Below, piece after piece: positions 52,043 to 61,391 of a DNA stretch of 64,000 nucleotides. Origin of the DNA: MED-G20 sp038108155 (GTDB lineage Bacteria; Bacteroidota; Bacteroidia; Flavobacteriales_D; Parvicellaceae); the NCBI GenBank assembly GCA_038108155.1, contig JAYNHP010000001.1:62001-126000 (forward strand), written 5' to 3'. The notes beneath the pieces were generated by a model that was not told where the DNA came from, ran no database searches, and saw only the letters and a program-made list of their open reading frames with translations. Position numbers and translations under genes: made by a program. Numbering within the stretch: the stretch's first letter is position 1; each line of letters begins with the position of its first letter.

Positions 52043-53505
52043 TTTTTCTTTCCAATTTTAAAAGACTCTTTTACTCTATTATTTTTTTCAATTGTGAAAA
52101 ATGTTTTGTCAATTGTTGTACTATTATAACCTTTTGAAAGTGGACTAGGAGGAAGTGCAGGGAATTGAGAAATCTTTCCATCTGGGTCAATTAGTAGGTG
52201 AATTGGAAGATGGTCTAATTGAAAATCATCAACTATTTTTTGTTTGTTCAAAGGATAACAAATAGCCCATTGATAGTTTAAATTTGATTTTATAAAGTTA
52301 TTGTATGCTTCTTCATTATTCTCTAGGTTAATTGAGATGTAGTTTACAAAACCGTAATTTTCTTTAAATTGTTTTATGATTTCCATTTCATGTAAGCTTT
52401 TATAATTCCAAGTAGCAAAAAAATTAACGTAAGTATATTTTCCCTTTAGTTCATGAATTTTTATTATTTGGTTGTTTTGATCCTCAACAATTAGCTCTGG
52501 GCATGAAGAACCAATATTGAACTTGGTAAGTTCTTTTATACAGTTACTTGCCAATATTTTGTGTTCCTGCCAGTTGCTTTCGATGGATATTTTTTTTAAA
52601 AATGATAAGATGTTTTCGGCGAGATAACTTGGTGAATTATATGCGTCATAAAGTCCTTTAATTATTGCGAGTTCTGAAAGTTGGGGAGATGAAAAATATT
52701 TACAAGACTGAATTATTTCAATTAGTTTTTCCAATTCATTATAGTTGTTAATGGCAAACTTGATTTGATCGTTAAGTTCAACCCCTCCAATTTTAAAAAC
52801 ATCGCTGTAAAAAAGGTTAAAAAATTGCATATAGGCATCGTTTTTATAGTTGATTTTATTTCTTTTTAAATAATTCTCATATAGATATGCTTTGAAATAA
52901 TCCCCTTTATTTTGATGAGCTAACTGTTCTAGAATTGCAATTTCATATCTTACATAGTTATGTAAGTATTTTATTTTTTTGGTTTTATATCTATCGCTAA
53001 GTAATATTTTAAAATTATTAAGACTGTCTTGGAATTCATTACTGTGCTTAGCCATTCTAATAATTTTACTAGTGTCGCCGTAAAGAAAATAATCTAATTG
53101 ATTATTAAAATCTAAAATCAAACTATTGATATTATCTATCTCTAGATTTAAAAATACAATTTGAACTTCGGATTTCTTTAGAGAGGCTTGGTCTATAAGA
53201 GTGTCTTTTGGGAAGTAAAGATTGTACTCGTAGTTTGAAGTATCAACATATAACATACCATGAGATCTCCCAATTGAAATTTCTGTAAGTTCACTGTCAT
53301 TGAAATCGAAATATAACTTCACATAACCATTAGAATCTATAGTTTCATGGGCAATTATCTCGCTCACATTGGTTATATAATCGATCTTTTTTTTCCAAAT
53401 AATTGATTGATTTTTATAAGCTGGTGCATAGATGCTAACATTGGTAGATAGAGCTATTTTTACCCAAAAAAAGATAAAAAAAAGTGATGTTATAAGCCTA
53501 TTCAT
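52039..53505 (-). CDS. Exported protein with a thioredoxin-like domain lacking the CxxC
   Basis: A 488-residue protein with a signal peptide (about 1-20), a beta-rich N-terminal part (about 25-130), a helical middle (about 140-320) and a C-terminal TlpA-like thioredoxin fold (about 335-465). This is the layout of Bacteroidota TlpA/DUF4369-type proteins. The segment where the redox motif should be reads YVNFFATWNYKSLHEM, so WCxxC has become WNYKS and both cysteines are gone. The cis-Pro strand (HLPIHLLIDPDGKI) is kept. It probably serves as a binding rather than a redox module. It is 2 bases downstream of coaD. Confidence 0.75.
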   Translation of the reverse strand: MNRLITSLFFIFFWVKIALSTNVSIYAPAYKNQSIIWKKKIDYITNVSEIIAHETIDSNGYVKLYFDFNDSELTEISIGRSHGMLYVDTSNYEYNLYFPKDTLIDQASLKKSEVQIVFLNLEIDNINSLILDFNNQLDYFLYGDTSKIIRMAKHSNEFQDSLNNFKILLSDRYKTKKIKYLHNYVRYEIAILEQLAHQNKGDYFKAYLYENYLKRNKINYKNDAYMQFFNLFYSDVFKIGGVELNDQIKFAINNYNELEKLIEIIQSCKYFSSPQLSELAIIKGLYDAYNSPSYLAENILSFLKKISIESNWQEHKILASNCIKELTKFNIGSSCPELIVEDQNNQIIKIHELKGKYTYVNFFATWNYKSLHEMEIIKQFKENYGFVNYISINLENNEEAYNNFIKSNLNYQWAICYPLNKQKIVDDFQLDHLPIHLLIDPDGKISQFPALPPSPLSKGYNSTTIDKTFFTIEKNNRVKESFKIGKKN

Positions 53506-53507
53506 GG

Positions 53508-53972
53508 CTAAGATATTTTCACTTCTTTTGGGATAAAATCTCTAATGTCCCCATTATTTTTTATGATATCTCTGACAATTGAAGAAGAAATCATTCCATA
53601 TTTTTTATCTGAGAGTAAAAAAATAGTTTCAATTTCTTTATTCAACACTGAATTTGTTTCAGCTATTTGTTTTTCGTATTCGTAGTCAATAGAAGTTCTT
53701 AGTCCTCTAAAAATAAATTTTGCATTTTCTTTTTCTGCAAAATTTATTGTCAGTCCGTTGTATTTTTTAACTAAAATATTATCGTAATTCTTAAAAGTAT
53801 TTTTAACCCATTCTTCTCTCTTCTCCAATGAATAGAAGGTTTTTTTGGATGAGTTATCTCCAATACCTACTATCAAGACATCAACAAGTTTAGAGGCTTT
53901 CTCAATAATATGCCTGTGTCCAGATGTTATTGGATCAAATGACCCTGGAAATATTCCAATTTTATTTTTCAC
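53508..53972 (-). CDS. coaD: Phosphopantetheine adenylyltransferase CoaD
   Basis: A 154-residue nucleotidyltransferase of coenzyme A synthesis. The N-terminal PGSFDPITSGHRHII carries the TxGH motif; RGLRTSIDYEYEKQIAETN and the SSSIVRDI motif follow. It transfers AMP to 4'-phosphopantetheine. It overlaps rsmD upstream by 11 bases; rsmD-coaD adjacency is common in bacteria. Confidence 0.96.
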   Translation of the reverse strand: MKNKIGIFPGSFDPITSGHRHIIEKASKLVDVLIVGIGDNSSKKTFYSLEKREEWVKNTFKNYDNILVKKYNGLTINFAEKENAKFIFRGLRTSIDYEYEKQIAETNSVLNKEIETIFLLSDKKYGMISSSIVRDIIKNNGDIRDFIPKEVKIS

Positions 53973-54507
53973 TTTTTATTTTAAAAAAAGAAAAGTTTAC
54001 ATTGCTATACGTTCTTTTTTCAATAAAGTTAGTGGATTCTTGAAAATTAACGTCTCTGCTGTGTTCAAAAATAAGTAACCCATTTCTTTTTAGAATTCCA
54101 CTATTTAAAATATGCTCTGGAATTTCTTTAATATTTTCTAGGTTATATGGAGGGTCTGCAAATATTATATCTAAGCTTTTCTTACTACTTTTTAAAACGT
54201 ATTTTAATGCATCTACTCTGAAAGTGGTGATATTCATAGCGTATTTGGTTGCTATTGATCGAATGAATTTGATGGAATTTATTTGTTTATCTACACAAAT
54301 GACTGATTTAGCACCTCTAGAAATAAATTCATAGGCAATACTCCCAGTTCCAGAAAATAAGTCCAACACTTCAGCGTCTACTATAATGTCTTTATTTTCC
54401 AATATATTGAATAAGGCCTCTTTTGCAGAACTTGTTGTAGGTCTAGCTTTTATACTTTTGTTAAATGGAATACGAATAGATTTAAATTTCCCAGAAATAA
54501 TTCTCAA
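53962..54507 (-). CDS. rsmD: 16S rRNA (guanine-966-N2)-methyltransferase RsmD
   Basis: A 181-residue methyltransferase. The N-terminus MRIISGKFKS and RPTTSSAKEALFNIL are typical; the SAM loop is VLDLFSGTGSIAYEFISRGA and the catalytic motif is FADPPYN. It methylates G966 of 16S rRNA. It lies one base downstream of the DUF3822 gene in the minus-strand operon. Confidence 0.95.
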   Translation of the reverse strand: MRIISGKFKSIRIPFNKSIKARPTTSSAKEALFNILENKDIIVDAEVLDLFSGTGSIAYEFISRGAKSVICVDKQINSIKFIRSIATKYAMNITTFRVDALKYVLKSSKKSLDIIFADPPYNLENIKEIPEHILNSGILKRNGLLIFEHSRDVNFQESTNFIEKRTYSNVNFSFFKIKSEK

Positions 54508-54508
54508 A

Positions 54509-55153
54509 TCAAAAATTTTTAAAGTTGGAATATTGGTCGTATTGTATTTCTATATGAGGAAAAATATCTTTTAATTTGGATGTAATAATCTTGTTGTCAA
54601 TCCCGCAATGTTCAATATTAAATGGTTCGTTTATGAATTTTGATTCTTTAATAACGCTAAGTAAGAAGTAAAGTGCATCTTCACTATTTTCAATTTTATA
54701 TCTGTTGACTAAAATTAGTTTTTTATTATTAAAGGATGCTATGTAAATACATTTTTCACCAAGAAAATACTTCAGTTTAAAATCATAATTTGAAGACATT
54801 ATTATTGATTCACAAAAATGTTTCAGGTTTGTAGTTGGAAATTTTTTTTTGATTGCGCTTAGAATTTTTTCATCAACTCCCCAGTAGATCATACACTGAT
54901 ATTTGGAAATTTCATCTTCTAAATAGCTCAGATCAGTTTCTGGGTTGGAAATAAATCTTTTTTTCTCTTCTAATGGAATGTGGCCAGCAATTTCATTTGG
55001 AATTAAAGTAAAGTGAGGGCTGTCTATGTAAATATTTTCAATTTTTGAACTTGCTTTAATTTCAGACTCTTTGGTTAGTTTCCAAAATCCAGACTCAGAA
55101 ATTCTAAAAAAATTGTTTTCAAATATATATGTGTCTGAAGGAAAGTATTTCAA
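54509..55153 (-). CDS. DUF3822 family protein
   Basis: A 214-residue soluble protein with an actin-like/ATPase-like alternation of strands and helices but no clear nucleotide motif. DUF3822 proteins in Bacteroidota precede rsmD and coaD, exactly as here, and show segments like HFTLIPNEIA and a later SNYDFKLKYFLGEKCIYIASFNN (split: SNYDFKLKYFLGEK, CIYIASFNN). The function is unknown. The family call relies on context plus general pattern. Confidence 0.75.
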   Translation of the reverse strand: MKYFPSDTYIFENNFFRISESGFWKLTKESEIKASSKIENIYIDSPHFTLIPNEIAGHIPLEEKKRFISNPETDLSYLEDEISKYQCMIYWGVDEKILSAIKKKFPTTNLKHFCESIIMSSNYDFKLKYFLGEKCIYIASFNNKKLILVNRYKIENSEDALYFLLSVIKESKFINEPFNIEHCGIDNKIITSKLKDIFPHIEIQYDQYSNFKNF

Positions 55154-55162
55154 AATGTGGGG

Positions 55163-56626
55163 TTATTTCCAATTCCCACTAGTTTTTACTTCTGTTAAAG
55201 AGCCGGTTGTAAGAGTGTCTCTTTCATTAAGTGGGTCGTATGGTGAAGGGTCATATGCTGTGAATACTGGAGTTCCTACTTTTGAAAGTAAGTAAAAATA
55301 GTCTTCAGAATCTTCGTTGAGATTTTCGAAATTTATTTTGTCACCTTTGAAAATTTCGAAAGAAATATTTGTAGAGTCCATAGATCTGTTTTTAACCATC
55401 AATTTAAAGTTTGAAATATTAAGACTTGGACTAGAAAATTCATCATCTTTGGAAATGACATCTTTGCCAACGTAAAAAGGATCAAAAAGATCTGGGTTGT
55501 ATAGTGGTGGTTGGAGATTGTAAGATAATAGATCCTCAAGGTCTGTCCAGTAAGATCTTGAAGGTCTTGAAATAATATCCTTTTGAGTTAGTTTAATTTT
55601 TATTTCTTTATTGGATCTAATAATATGGAATAAAATAGTGTCCTTTTTCTTGTTTTTTATTACTTCTAGAAAGTCAGAAGGTCTATTAAATGTTACTGAA
55701 TCTACAGAGACAATGTTATCTCCTATATTGAATTGAGGTAACTGTGGAATTGAATCTTTAACAATTAATCCTTTAATACTCTTGTTGTAGTAAGCAGTAT
55801 CGTTGCCGTTAAAGTCTATTAAATAGGAGGACACAAACTCATACGGGTTTTCTTTTTTGTAATTAATAATTTCGAATGAGACATCGTCACTAGACTCAAG
55901 AATACCCGCATACATTTTAAAGTATTTTTTATTGGACATTGGAACCAAATCTAAATTTTCAACTTTGAAATCATACAATCTATTGCTTGTAGAGTCTGAA
56001 GTTGATGGAAATAATTTTTCTAAAACATTTATCCAGGATGTATCTTTTGTTAATAGACCACATATTAGAGCTTCTTTTTCGTCGTAAGATTCTAATTGGA
56101 TATAGTCAAGAATTGCGTCATATCCTAGAATTTCTGCATGTTCAGTGGTAATTTTATAGTCTGGGACAACTCCCTTAGTACTTATAGAGTATACGCTATC
56201 TTGTACTAAAAACCTTTTAAGTTCCTCAAAATTATCGCTATACCAACCATATTTTTTTTTGTATTCCAACTGAACTATTTCAATATCTCTTAAGCCTTGT
56301 TTGATATTGGCATCTATTTCTTTTTTTAACTCAATTTGAGCTATGGTGGTAGATATAGAATTGTAGGTAGAATATCCTAAAAACAAACAGCTAATAAGTA
56401 GTGCAAATAATATTTTCAAATGGGTATTCTTACCAATTACTTCTTTAATGTAGAGAACAGTAACAACTCCCATTAAAAGTACAACAATAGCACCCATTAG
56501 GAATGTGCCAGATTGATTAATACTTCCAGTACCACTAAATAGGGCAGTATTCAATAATATAAGACCAAGTAAAATTACTATCGCAGGAAATATGTATTTT
56601 TTTATGAGAAGGCTCCGTTCTTCCAT
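55163..56626 (-). CDS. Membrane protein with PDZ-like segment, unknown
   Basis: A 487-residue protein. Three N-terminal membrane helices (about 10-30, 38-60, 68-88) are followed by a coiled helix, then a large soluble domain that is probably periplasmic. Residues about 300-352 (GDNIVSVDSVTFNRPSDFLE followed by KKDTILFHIIRSNKEIKIKL) read like a PDZ fold. I do not recognise the remainder, including the tail with SPYDPLNERDT. It is first in the minus operon leading to DUF3822, rsmD and coaD, with 9 bases to the next gene, and has its own -7 box upstream. A role cannot be assigned. Confidence 0.65.
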   Translation of the reverse strand: MEERSLLIKKYIFPAIVILLGLILLNTALFSGTGSINQSGTFLMGAIVVLLMGVVTVLYIKEVIGKNTHLKILFALLISCLFLGYSTYNSISTTIAQIELKKEIDANIKQGLRDIEIVQLEYKKKYGWYSDNFEELKRFLVQDSVYSISTKGVVPDYKITTEHAEILGYDAILDYIQLESYDEKEALICGLLTKDTSWINVLEKLFPSTSDSTSNRLYDFKVENLDLVPMSNKKYFKMYAGILESSDDVSFEIINYKKENPYEFVSSYLIDFNGNDTAYYNKSIKGLIVKDSIPQLPQFNIGDNIVSVDSVTFNRPSDFLEVIKNKKKDTILFHIIRSNKEIKIKLTQKDIISRPSRSYWTDLEDLLSYNLQPPLYNPDLFDPFYVGKDVISKDDEFSSPSLNISNFKLMVKNRSMDSTNISFEIFKGDKINFENLNEDSEDYFYLLSKVGTPVFTAYDPSPYDPLNERDTLTTGSLTEVKTSGNWK

Positions 56627-56643
56627 TAGAATTATTTTGAATA

Positions 56644-56651
56644 CAAATCTA
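56644..56651 (-). promoter_or_regulatory. Candidate -7 box for the 487-residue membrane protein gene
   Basis: On the minus strand TAGATTTG matches TAnnTTTG exactly, 17 bases before the ATG. The same octamer occurs upstream of the MscS and DUF5606 genes. The rest of the 231-base spacer to the dehydrogenase gene is extremely AT-rich, with no further feature seen except the box at 56833. Confidence 0.5.
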
Positions 56652-56832
56652 ATGTTTTTTTCAAATTTCGCTTCTTATAATGATAACAAATTATGGTCAA
56701 TTAATTATTGTAAATATTTAAGAATTTAATTTCTTATTTATTTAAAAAAATAGTTTTTAATTTTAATTATTAATTAATAAATAGAATTTAATTTCTTTTA
56801 AATTGTTTTAATGTCTTAAATATTTTAATTTG

Positions 56833-56840
56833 TATATTTG
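56833..56840 (+). promoter_or_regulatory. Candidate -7 box for the dehydrogenase E1 gene
   Basis: TATATTTG fits TAnnTTTG exactly, 17 bases before the E1 start codon, giving a leader of about 10 bases. A TTG lies at 56803-56805 but 27 bases away, longer than usual. Confidence 0.5.
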
Positions 56841-56857
56841 ATTCAACATTTAAATCG

Positions 56858-58906
56858 ATGGATAAATCTACTTTAGATAAAGTTTATAATTTAATTTCTC
56901 TTTCTCGTTCAATGAGTGCACTTTTTGAGCGAGAAAAATCAATTACTTCAAAATATGTCCATGCTACCTCTAAAGGTCATGAGGTAATTCAAATTGCAGC
57001 TGGTATTCAATTAAAAAAAGATGATTTTTTATATCCATATTACAGAGACGATTCTATGCTTTTATCAATTGGGCTAGAGCCATATGACTTGATGCTTCAG
57101 TTACTTGCTAAATCTAAAGATCCTTTTTCAGGCGGTAAAACTTATTATTCCCACCCTAGTTTAAATCATCCAGAACTTCCAAAAATACCTCATCAATCTT
57201 CTGCAACAGGGATGCAGGCAATACCTGCAACTGGCGCTGCTATGGGATTAAAGTATAAAGAGGAAGTAGGTCTTTCTAAATATAGTAAGGATGCTCCTAT
57301 CGTACTTTGTTCCCTTGGAGATGCATCTTGCACTGAAGGAGAAGTATCGGAAGCATTTCAAATGGCGGTTTTAAAAAAATTACCTATAATATATCTTGTT
57401 CAGGACAATGAATGGGATATTTCTGCTAAAGCAGAAGAAACAAGAGCTCAGGATATTTCCTATTTCGCTAAAGGCTTTAAAGGCCTCAAAGTATTTACTG
57501 TAGATGGGACTAATTTTCAAGAGTCTTATGATGCTCTAAAAGAAGGCCTTAAAATAACTAGAAATAGAAAAGGACCCGTATTAATTCATGCAAAAGTCCC
57601 GCTTTTAAATCATCACACCTCAGGAGTTAGAATGGAGTGGTATAGAGATGATTTAGATACTCATATGTTAAGAGATCCTTTTCCGATTTTAAAAGAGTTA
57701 TTAATAGAAAATGGTTTCAAAAAAACAGAGCTTGACGAAATTTTTTTAAAATCTGAAAAGTTAGTTTTAGAACAGTATAAAAAAGCTTTAGAAGAAAAAG
57801 ATCCCGAGCCAAACGAACTTTTTAACAATATATTTGCCCCAACAACAGTTAAAGAAGAAAACGGAGAGAGGTCTCCCAAAAATAAGGAGGCAACAGTTAT
57901 GGTAGACTCTGCATTATTTGCTATTAGAGAAATAATGGATGCAGATAACAGATGTTTACTCTACGGTCAAGATGTTGGTGGTAGATTAGGTGGTGTTTTT
58001 AGAGAAGCAGCTACCTTAGCACAACAATTTGGTAACCACAGAGTTTTTAATACTCCTATTCAAGAAGCGTTTATTGTGGGTAGTACTGCAGGAATGTCTG
58101 CTGTTGGCTTAAAGCCAATCGTTGAAGTTCAATTCGCAGATTATATTTGGCCAGGTTTAAACCAATTATTCACAGAAATAAGTAGATCCTATTATTTGTC
58201 AAATGGTAAGTGGCCAATTAGCATGATTCTTAGAGTACCTATTGGTGCTTATGGTTCAGGAGGTCCTTATCACTCTTCAAGTATTGAATCTATTGTAACT
58301 AATATAATAGGAATAAAGGTACTTTATCCATCTAATGGTGCAGATTTGAAAGGGCTAATGAAAGCTGCCTATTTAGATCCAAATCCTGTTTTAGTTCTGG
58401 AACATAAGGGCTTGTATTGGTCTAAAATTTCTGGTACAGAAAATGCGAAAACAATCGAACCAGACGAAAATTATATTCTGCCAATCGGTAAAGCAAGTAA
58501 AGTCATTGAAGCAGATGAAAAGTATGAGAAATCTGGAGAATCGGTTGTAATTATAACCTATGGTCGTGGAGTTTATTGGTCCCTTGAAGCATCAAAATCT
58601 TTTATTGGAAAAATAGAGATATTAGATTTAAGAACTTTGTCTCCTTTGGATGAAGATCAAATTTTAAAATCTGTAAAAAAACATGGAAAATGTCTCATAG
58701 TTTCTGAAGAACCATCCTCAGCTAGCTTTTCACTTGGTATTGCAGGATTTGTTCAAGAAAATTGCTTTGAATTTTTAGATGCTCCTGTGAAAATTATCGG
58801 TTCAGAAAATACTCCAGCTATTCCTTTGAATGAAAACTTAGAATCTACTTATTTGCCAAATGCTTATAAAGTGCAAAAAGCTATATCTACTCTTTTAGAT
58901 TACTGA
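56858..58906 (+). CDS. Alpha-ketoacid dehydrogenase E1, fused alpha and beta subunits
   Basis: A 682-residue thiamine-diphosphate enzyme. The alpha half has the TPP motif GDASCTEG (154-161) through KLPIIYLVQDNEWDIS; a linker at about 320-340 is followed by the beta half (DADNRCLLYGQDVGGRLGGV, PIQEAFIVGSTAGMSAVGLKPIVE), ending with the C-terminal transketolase domain. The fused form is common in Bacteroidota and acts on branched-chain 2-oxoacids or a related substrate, feeding E2 and E3. E2 and E3 genes are not in the window, so the substrate is inferred only from similarity to the 2-oxoisovalerate type. Confidence 0.92.
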   Translation: MDKSTLDKVYNLISLSRSMSALFEREKSITSKYVHATSKGHEVIQIAAGIQLKKDDFLYPYYRDDSMLLSIGLEPYDLMLQLLAKSKDPFSGGKTYYSHPSLNHPELPKIPHQSSATGMQAIPATGAAMGLKYKEEVGLSKYSKDAPIVLCSLGDASCTEGEVSEAFQMAVLKKLPIIYLVQDNEWDISAKAEETRAQDISYFAKGFKGLKVFTVDGTNFQESYDALKEGLKITRNRKGPVLIHAKVPLLNHHTSGVRMEWYRDDLDTHMLRDPFPILKELLIENGFKKTELDEIFLKSEKLVLEQYKKALEEKDPEPNELFNNIFAPTTVKEENGERSPKNKEATVMVDSALFAIREIMDADNRCLLYGQDVGGRLGGVFREAATLAQQFGNHRVFNTPIQEAFIVGSTAGMSAVGLKPIVEVQFADYIWPGLNQLFTEISRSYYLSNGKWPISMILRVPIGAYGSGGPYHSSSIESIVTNIIGIKVLYPSNGADLKGLMKAAYLDPNPVLVLEHKGLYWSKISGTENAKTIEPDENYILPIGKASKVIEADEKYEKSGESVVIITYGRGVYWSLEASKSFIGKIEILDLRTLSPLDEDQILKSVKKHGKCLIVSEEPSSASFSLGIAGFVQENCFEFLDAPVKIIGSENTPAIPLNENLESTYLPNAYKVQKAISTLLDY

Positions 58907-58931
58907 TGTCCTTCAATTAAATTTTATGTAA

Positions 58932-58939
58932 TAGATTTG
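58932..58939 (+). promoter_or_regulatory. Candidate -7 box for the mechanosensitive channel gene
   Basis: TAGATTTG fits TAnnTTTG exactly, 18 bases before the ATG at 58958. It lies in the 51-base spacer after the dehydrogenase gene, so the channel gene may have its own promoter. Confidence 0.45.
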
Positions 58940-58957
58940 TTTAATATTTTAATAGTT

Positions 58958-60013
58958 ATGGAATACTTAAATAAAGATTTTTTTGGAAATTCAATTCAAC
59001 ATTGGATAGTTGCCTTTTTAGTATTATTTGGTTCTTTTATCTTAGTGAAAATTTTATACTGGATTTTTTCTTCAGTTTTTAAAAATCTAACTAGTAAAAC
59101 CAAGACTAATCTAGATGATATTTTAGTTAAAAATTTACAAAAACCACTTACAAATTTAGTAGTTATTGGTGCTTATTACTTTTCTGTAAGTTATTTGCAT
59201 TTTGATAAAAATATTGAAATAATTTTAGTCAATATTGCCTATCTACTCATTACAATTACATTAACTTCAATTGTTTCTAAAATATTTGACGCACTTATTT
59301 CAGAAGTTATCCTTCCTATTTCTAAAAAATCTGAAACTAGTTTTGACAGCCATTTAATACCAGTTATTCAGAAAGCTGTAAGAGCGATTATTTGGTCTCT
59401 TGGAATAGTAATTGGATTAGATAATATTGGTTTTGATATTACAGCTATGATAGCTGGCCTTGGAATTGGTGGACTAGCACTAGCTTTAGCAGCCCAAGAT
59501 TCTGTTAAAAATATTTTCGCAGGAATTATGATTTTTTTAGATAAACCGTTTAAAATTAACGACAGAATTAAAATAGATGGGCATGATGGAACTGTTGAAG
59601 AAGTTGGTCTTAGAAGTACTAGAATAAGAACATTGGAAGGAAGAATCGTAACAATACCCAACTGTACTTTTACAGATAATAGTGTGATTAATGTCACTTC
59701 ACAACCAGCTTTAAAAGTGAAAATTAACCTTGGTCTTACTTATGATACAAATGAAGAACAAATGCAAAAAGCAATAGACATACTACAAGATATTGTAAAA
59801 CAACAAGATGCCATTACCAATGACTATGCTGCAGGTTTTAATGGCTTTGGCGATTTTTCACTAAACATTCTATTTATGTATTATGTTAAGCCAGAATCTC
59901 ATTGGCTCGACACACAGACATTAGTTAATAAAGAGGTCTTAAGAAGATTTAATGAAGAAGGGTTGGAATTTGCTTTCCCAACCCAAACTATTCTTAAAAA
60001 GGAAATTAATTAA
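58958..60013 (+). CDS. Small-conductance mechanosensitive channel, MscS family
   Basis: A 351-residue membrane protein. I start at MEYLNKDFFGN; a TTG seven codons earlier is possible. It has N-terminal helices at about 15-40, 63-82 and 87-110, then the pore helix region IAGLGIGGLALALAAQDSVKNIFAGIMI (read as IAGLGIGGLALALAAQD then SVKNIFAGIMI), followed by the MscS beta domain FKINDRIKIDGHDGTVEEVG (with LRSTRIRTLEGRIVTIPN). It releases osmolytes on hypo-osmotic shock. It converges on the FKBP gene with an eight-base overlap of the two ends. Confidence 0.92.
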   Translation: MEYLNKDFFGNSIQHWIVAFLVLFGSFILVKILYWIFSSVFKNLTSKTKTNLDDILVKNLQKPLTNLVVIGAYYFSVSYLHFDKNIEIILVNIAYLLITITLTSIVSKIFDALISEVILPISKKSETSFDSHLIPVIQKAVRAIIWSLGIVIGLDNIGFDITAMIAGLGIGGLALALAAQDSVKNIFAGIMIFLDKPFKINDRIKIDGHDGTVEEVGLRSTRIRTLEGRIVTIPNCTFTDNSVINVTSQPALKVKINLGLTYDTNEEQMQKAIDILQDIVKQQDAITNDYAAGFNGFGDFSLNILFMYYVKPESHWLDTQTLVNKEVLRRFNEEGLEFAFPTQTILKKEIN

Positions 60014-60680
60014 TACTTATTAATTCTACATCAAAGATTAATGTACTGTAGGGTCCAATTTGTGGTCCTGCACCTCTTTCTCCATAAGCTAAATCATAAG
60101 GAACATATAGTTTCCACTTAGATCCTACAGACATAAGTTGTAGAGCTTCTGTCCATCCTTTAATTACTCCTCCTACAGGAAAACTTGCCGGTTCTCCTCT
60201 GTCAACAGAACTATCAAAAACAGTTCCATCTATTAATGTGCCATGATAATGAGTAGTTACATTATCTTCAATGGTAGGTTTAGGTCCTGTTCCATTGTTG
60301 ATTACTTCATATTGAAGACCACTAGCAAGAGTTGTTACTCCTTCTCTTTTACCATTTTCACGCAAAAAATTTATACCTTCTTCTATAACAGATTCGCTTT
60401 GTTGTTGTTGTTTTTTTGTAAAGTAACTTTGTATAATGGCTTGAGCTTGATTATCACTAATCTTAGCTTCAACATCTTTTTCTAGGACGTCTTTTATGCC
60501 AGCTTCAAAATTATTTAGATTAATGTCTTCAAATTGTTTTTTAATATTTTCTCCAATGTTCACTCCCAAACTATAGCTAACTGAGTCTAACTCAGTGACT
60601 AAATTTGCAGCTTGATTTGGTTTCTCTGACTTACATGCTATAAACAGCATTAGAGAGGATAGGACTATTGTGTTTTTCAT
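60006..60680 (-). CDS. FKBP-type peptidyl-prolyl isomerase, lipoprotein (FkpA/Mip-like)
   Basis: A 224-residue protein with a lipobox ending at C16 (LFIAC), an N-terminal dimerisation-type helical region (about 30-110, VSYSLGVNIGENIKKQF), and a C-terminal FKBP domain (about 118-224) with VTTHYHGTLIDGTVFDSSV, the ring GGVIKGWTEALQLM and VPYDLAYGERGAG. It catalyses proline isomerisation and chaperones proteins in the envelope. It lies one base from an upstream paralog that lacks the lipobox, so the two products may differ in location. Confidence 0.92.
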   Translation of the reverse strand: MKNTIVLSSLMLFIACKSEKPNQAANLVTELDSVSYSLGVNIGENIKKQFEDINLNNFEAGIKDVLEKDVEAKISDNQAQAIIQSYFTKKQQQQSESVIEEGINFLRENGKREGVTTLASGLQYEVINNGTGPKPTIEDNVTTHYHGTLIDGTVFDSSVDRGEPASFPVGGVIKGWTEALQLMSVGSKWKLYVPYDLAYGERGAGPQIGPYSTLIFDVELISIN

Positions 60681-60681
60681 T

Positions 60682-61353
60682 TTAATTTATACTTATTAGT
60701 TCAACTTCAAAAATTAGAGTAGTAAATGGACCAATTTTTGGGCCAGCTCCCCTTTCTCCATATGCTAAATCATAGGGAACAAATAGTCTCCATTTTGATC
60801 CAACATTCATTAATTGCAATGCTTCAGTCCATCCTTTAATTACACCACTTACTGGGAAACTTGCTGGTTCTCCCCTCTCAACAGAACTATCAAAAACTGT
60901 TCCGTCAATTAAGGTTCCATGGTAATGTGTAGTAACTTGGTCATTTAAAGTTGGCTTGGCACCTTCTCCATTTTTAATTACTTCATATTGCAATCCACTT
61001 TCCAAAGTAACTACGTTTTCCTTTTTACTATTTTCAGCTAAAAACTTTCTACCTTCTTCAACCACAGACTCACTTGCTTTGGCTTGTTGTTTGGTAAAAT
61101 ATTCTTGAATTGTTTTTTGCGCGTCGGCTCCCGAAATACTAGGTTTTTTATTGTCGTCTAATACATCTTTTATTGCAGCTTCGAAATTTTTAAGATCAAT
61201 GTCTGGAAACTGTGTTTTTATATTTTCTCCAATATTTACCCCTAGGCTATAACTTACAGAGTCTATTTCGTTATTTAGTTTTTGTGCGGACATTTTTATA
61301 TTAGTTGTTAAGTTGGCTATAATTAATAATGTAAGAAATTTAAATTTTTTCAT
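60682..61353 (-). CDS. FKBP-type peptidyl-prolyl isomerase, soluble exported paralog
   Basis: A 223-residue FKBP of the same design as the gene that follows it one base away: VSYSLGVNIGENIKTQF helices and an FKBP domain with VTTHYHGTLIDGTVFDSSV, GVIKGWTEALQLM and VPYDLAYGERGAG. The N-terminus has a signal-like hydrophobic start without a lipobox cysteine (MKKFKFLTLLIIANLTTN, with a possible cleavage after SA), so it should be free in the periplasm or attached differently. The two are clearly a tandem duplication, most similar in the FKBP domain. Confidence 0.9.
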   Translation of the reverse strand: MKKFKFLTLLIIANLTTNIKMSAQKLNNEIDSVSYSLGVNIGENIKTQFPDIDLKNFEAAIKDVLDDNKKPSISGADAQKTIQEYFTKQQAKASESVVEEGRKFLAENSKKENVVTLESGLQYEVIKNGEGAKPTLNDQVTTHYHGTLIDGTVFDSSVERGEPASFPVSGVIKGWTEALQLMNVGSKWRLFVPYDLAYGERGAGPKIGPFTTLIFEVELISIN

Positions 61354-61391
61354 AATTTGAATAATAAAACGTAGTTTGGTTTAAATCCTTT

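Noticed and set aside
56627..56857. An RNA gene or riboswitch in the 231-base spacer
   Set aside because: The spacer is almost entirely A and T, with no recognisable conserved structure. Only two -7 boxes could be supported.
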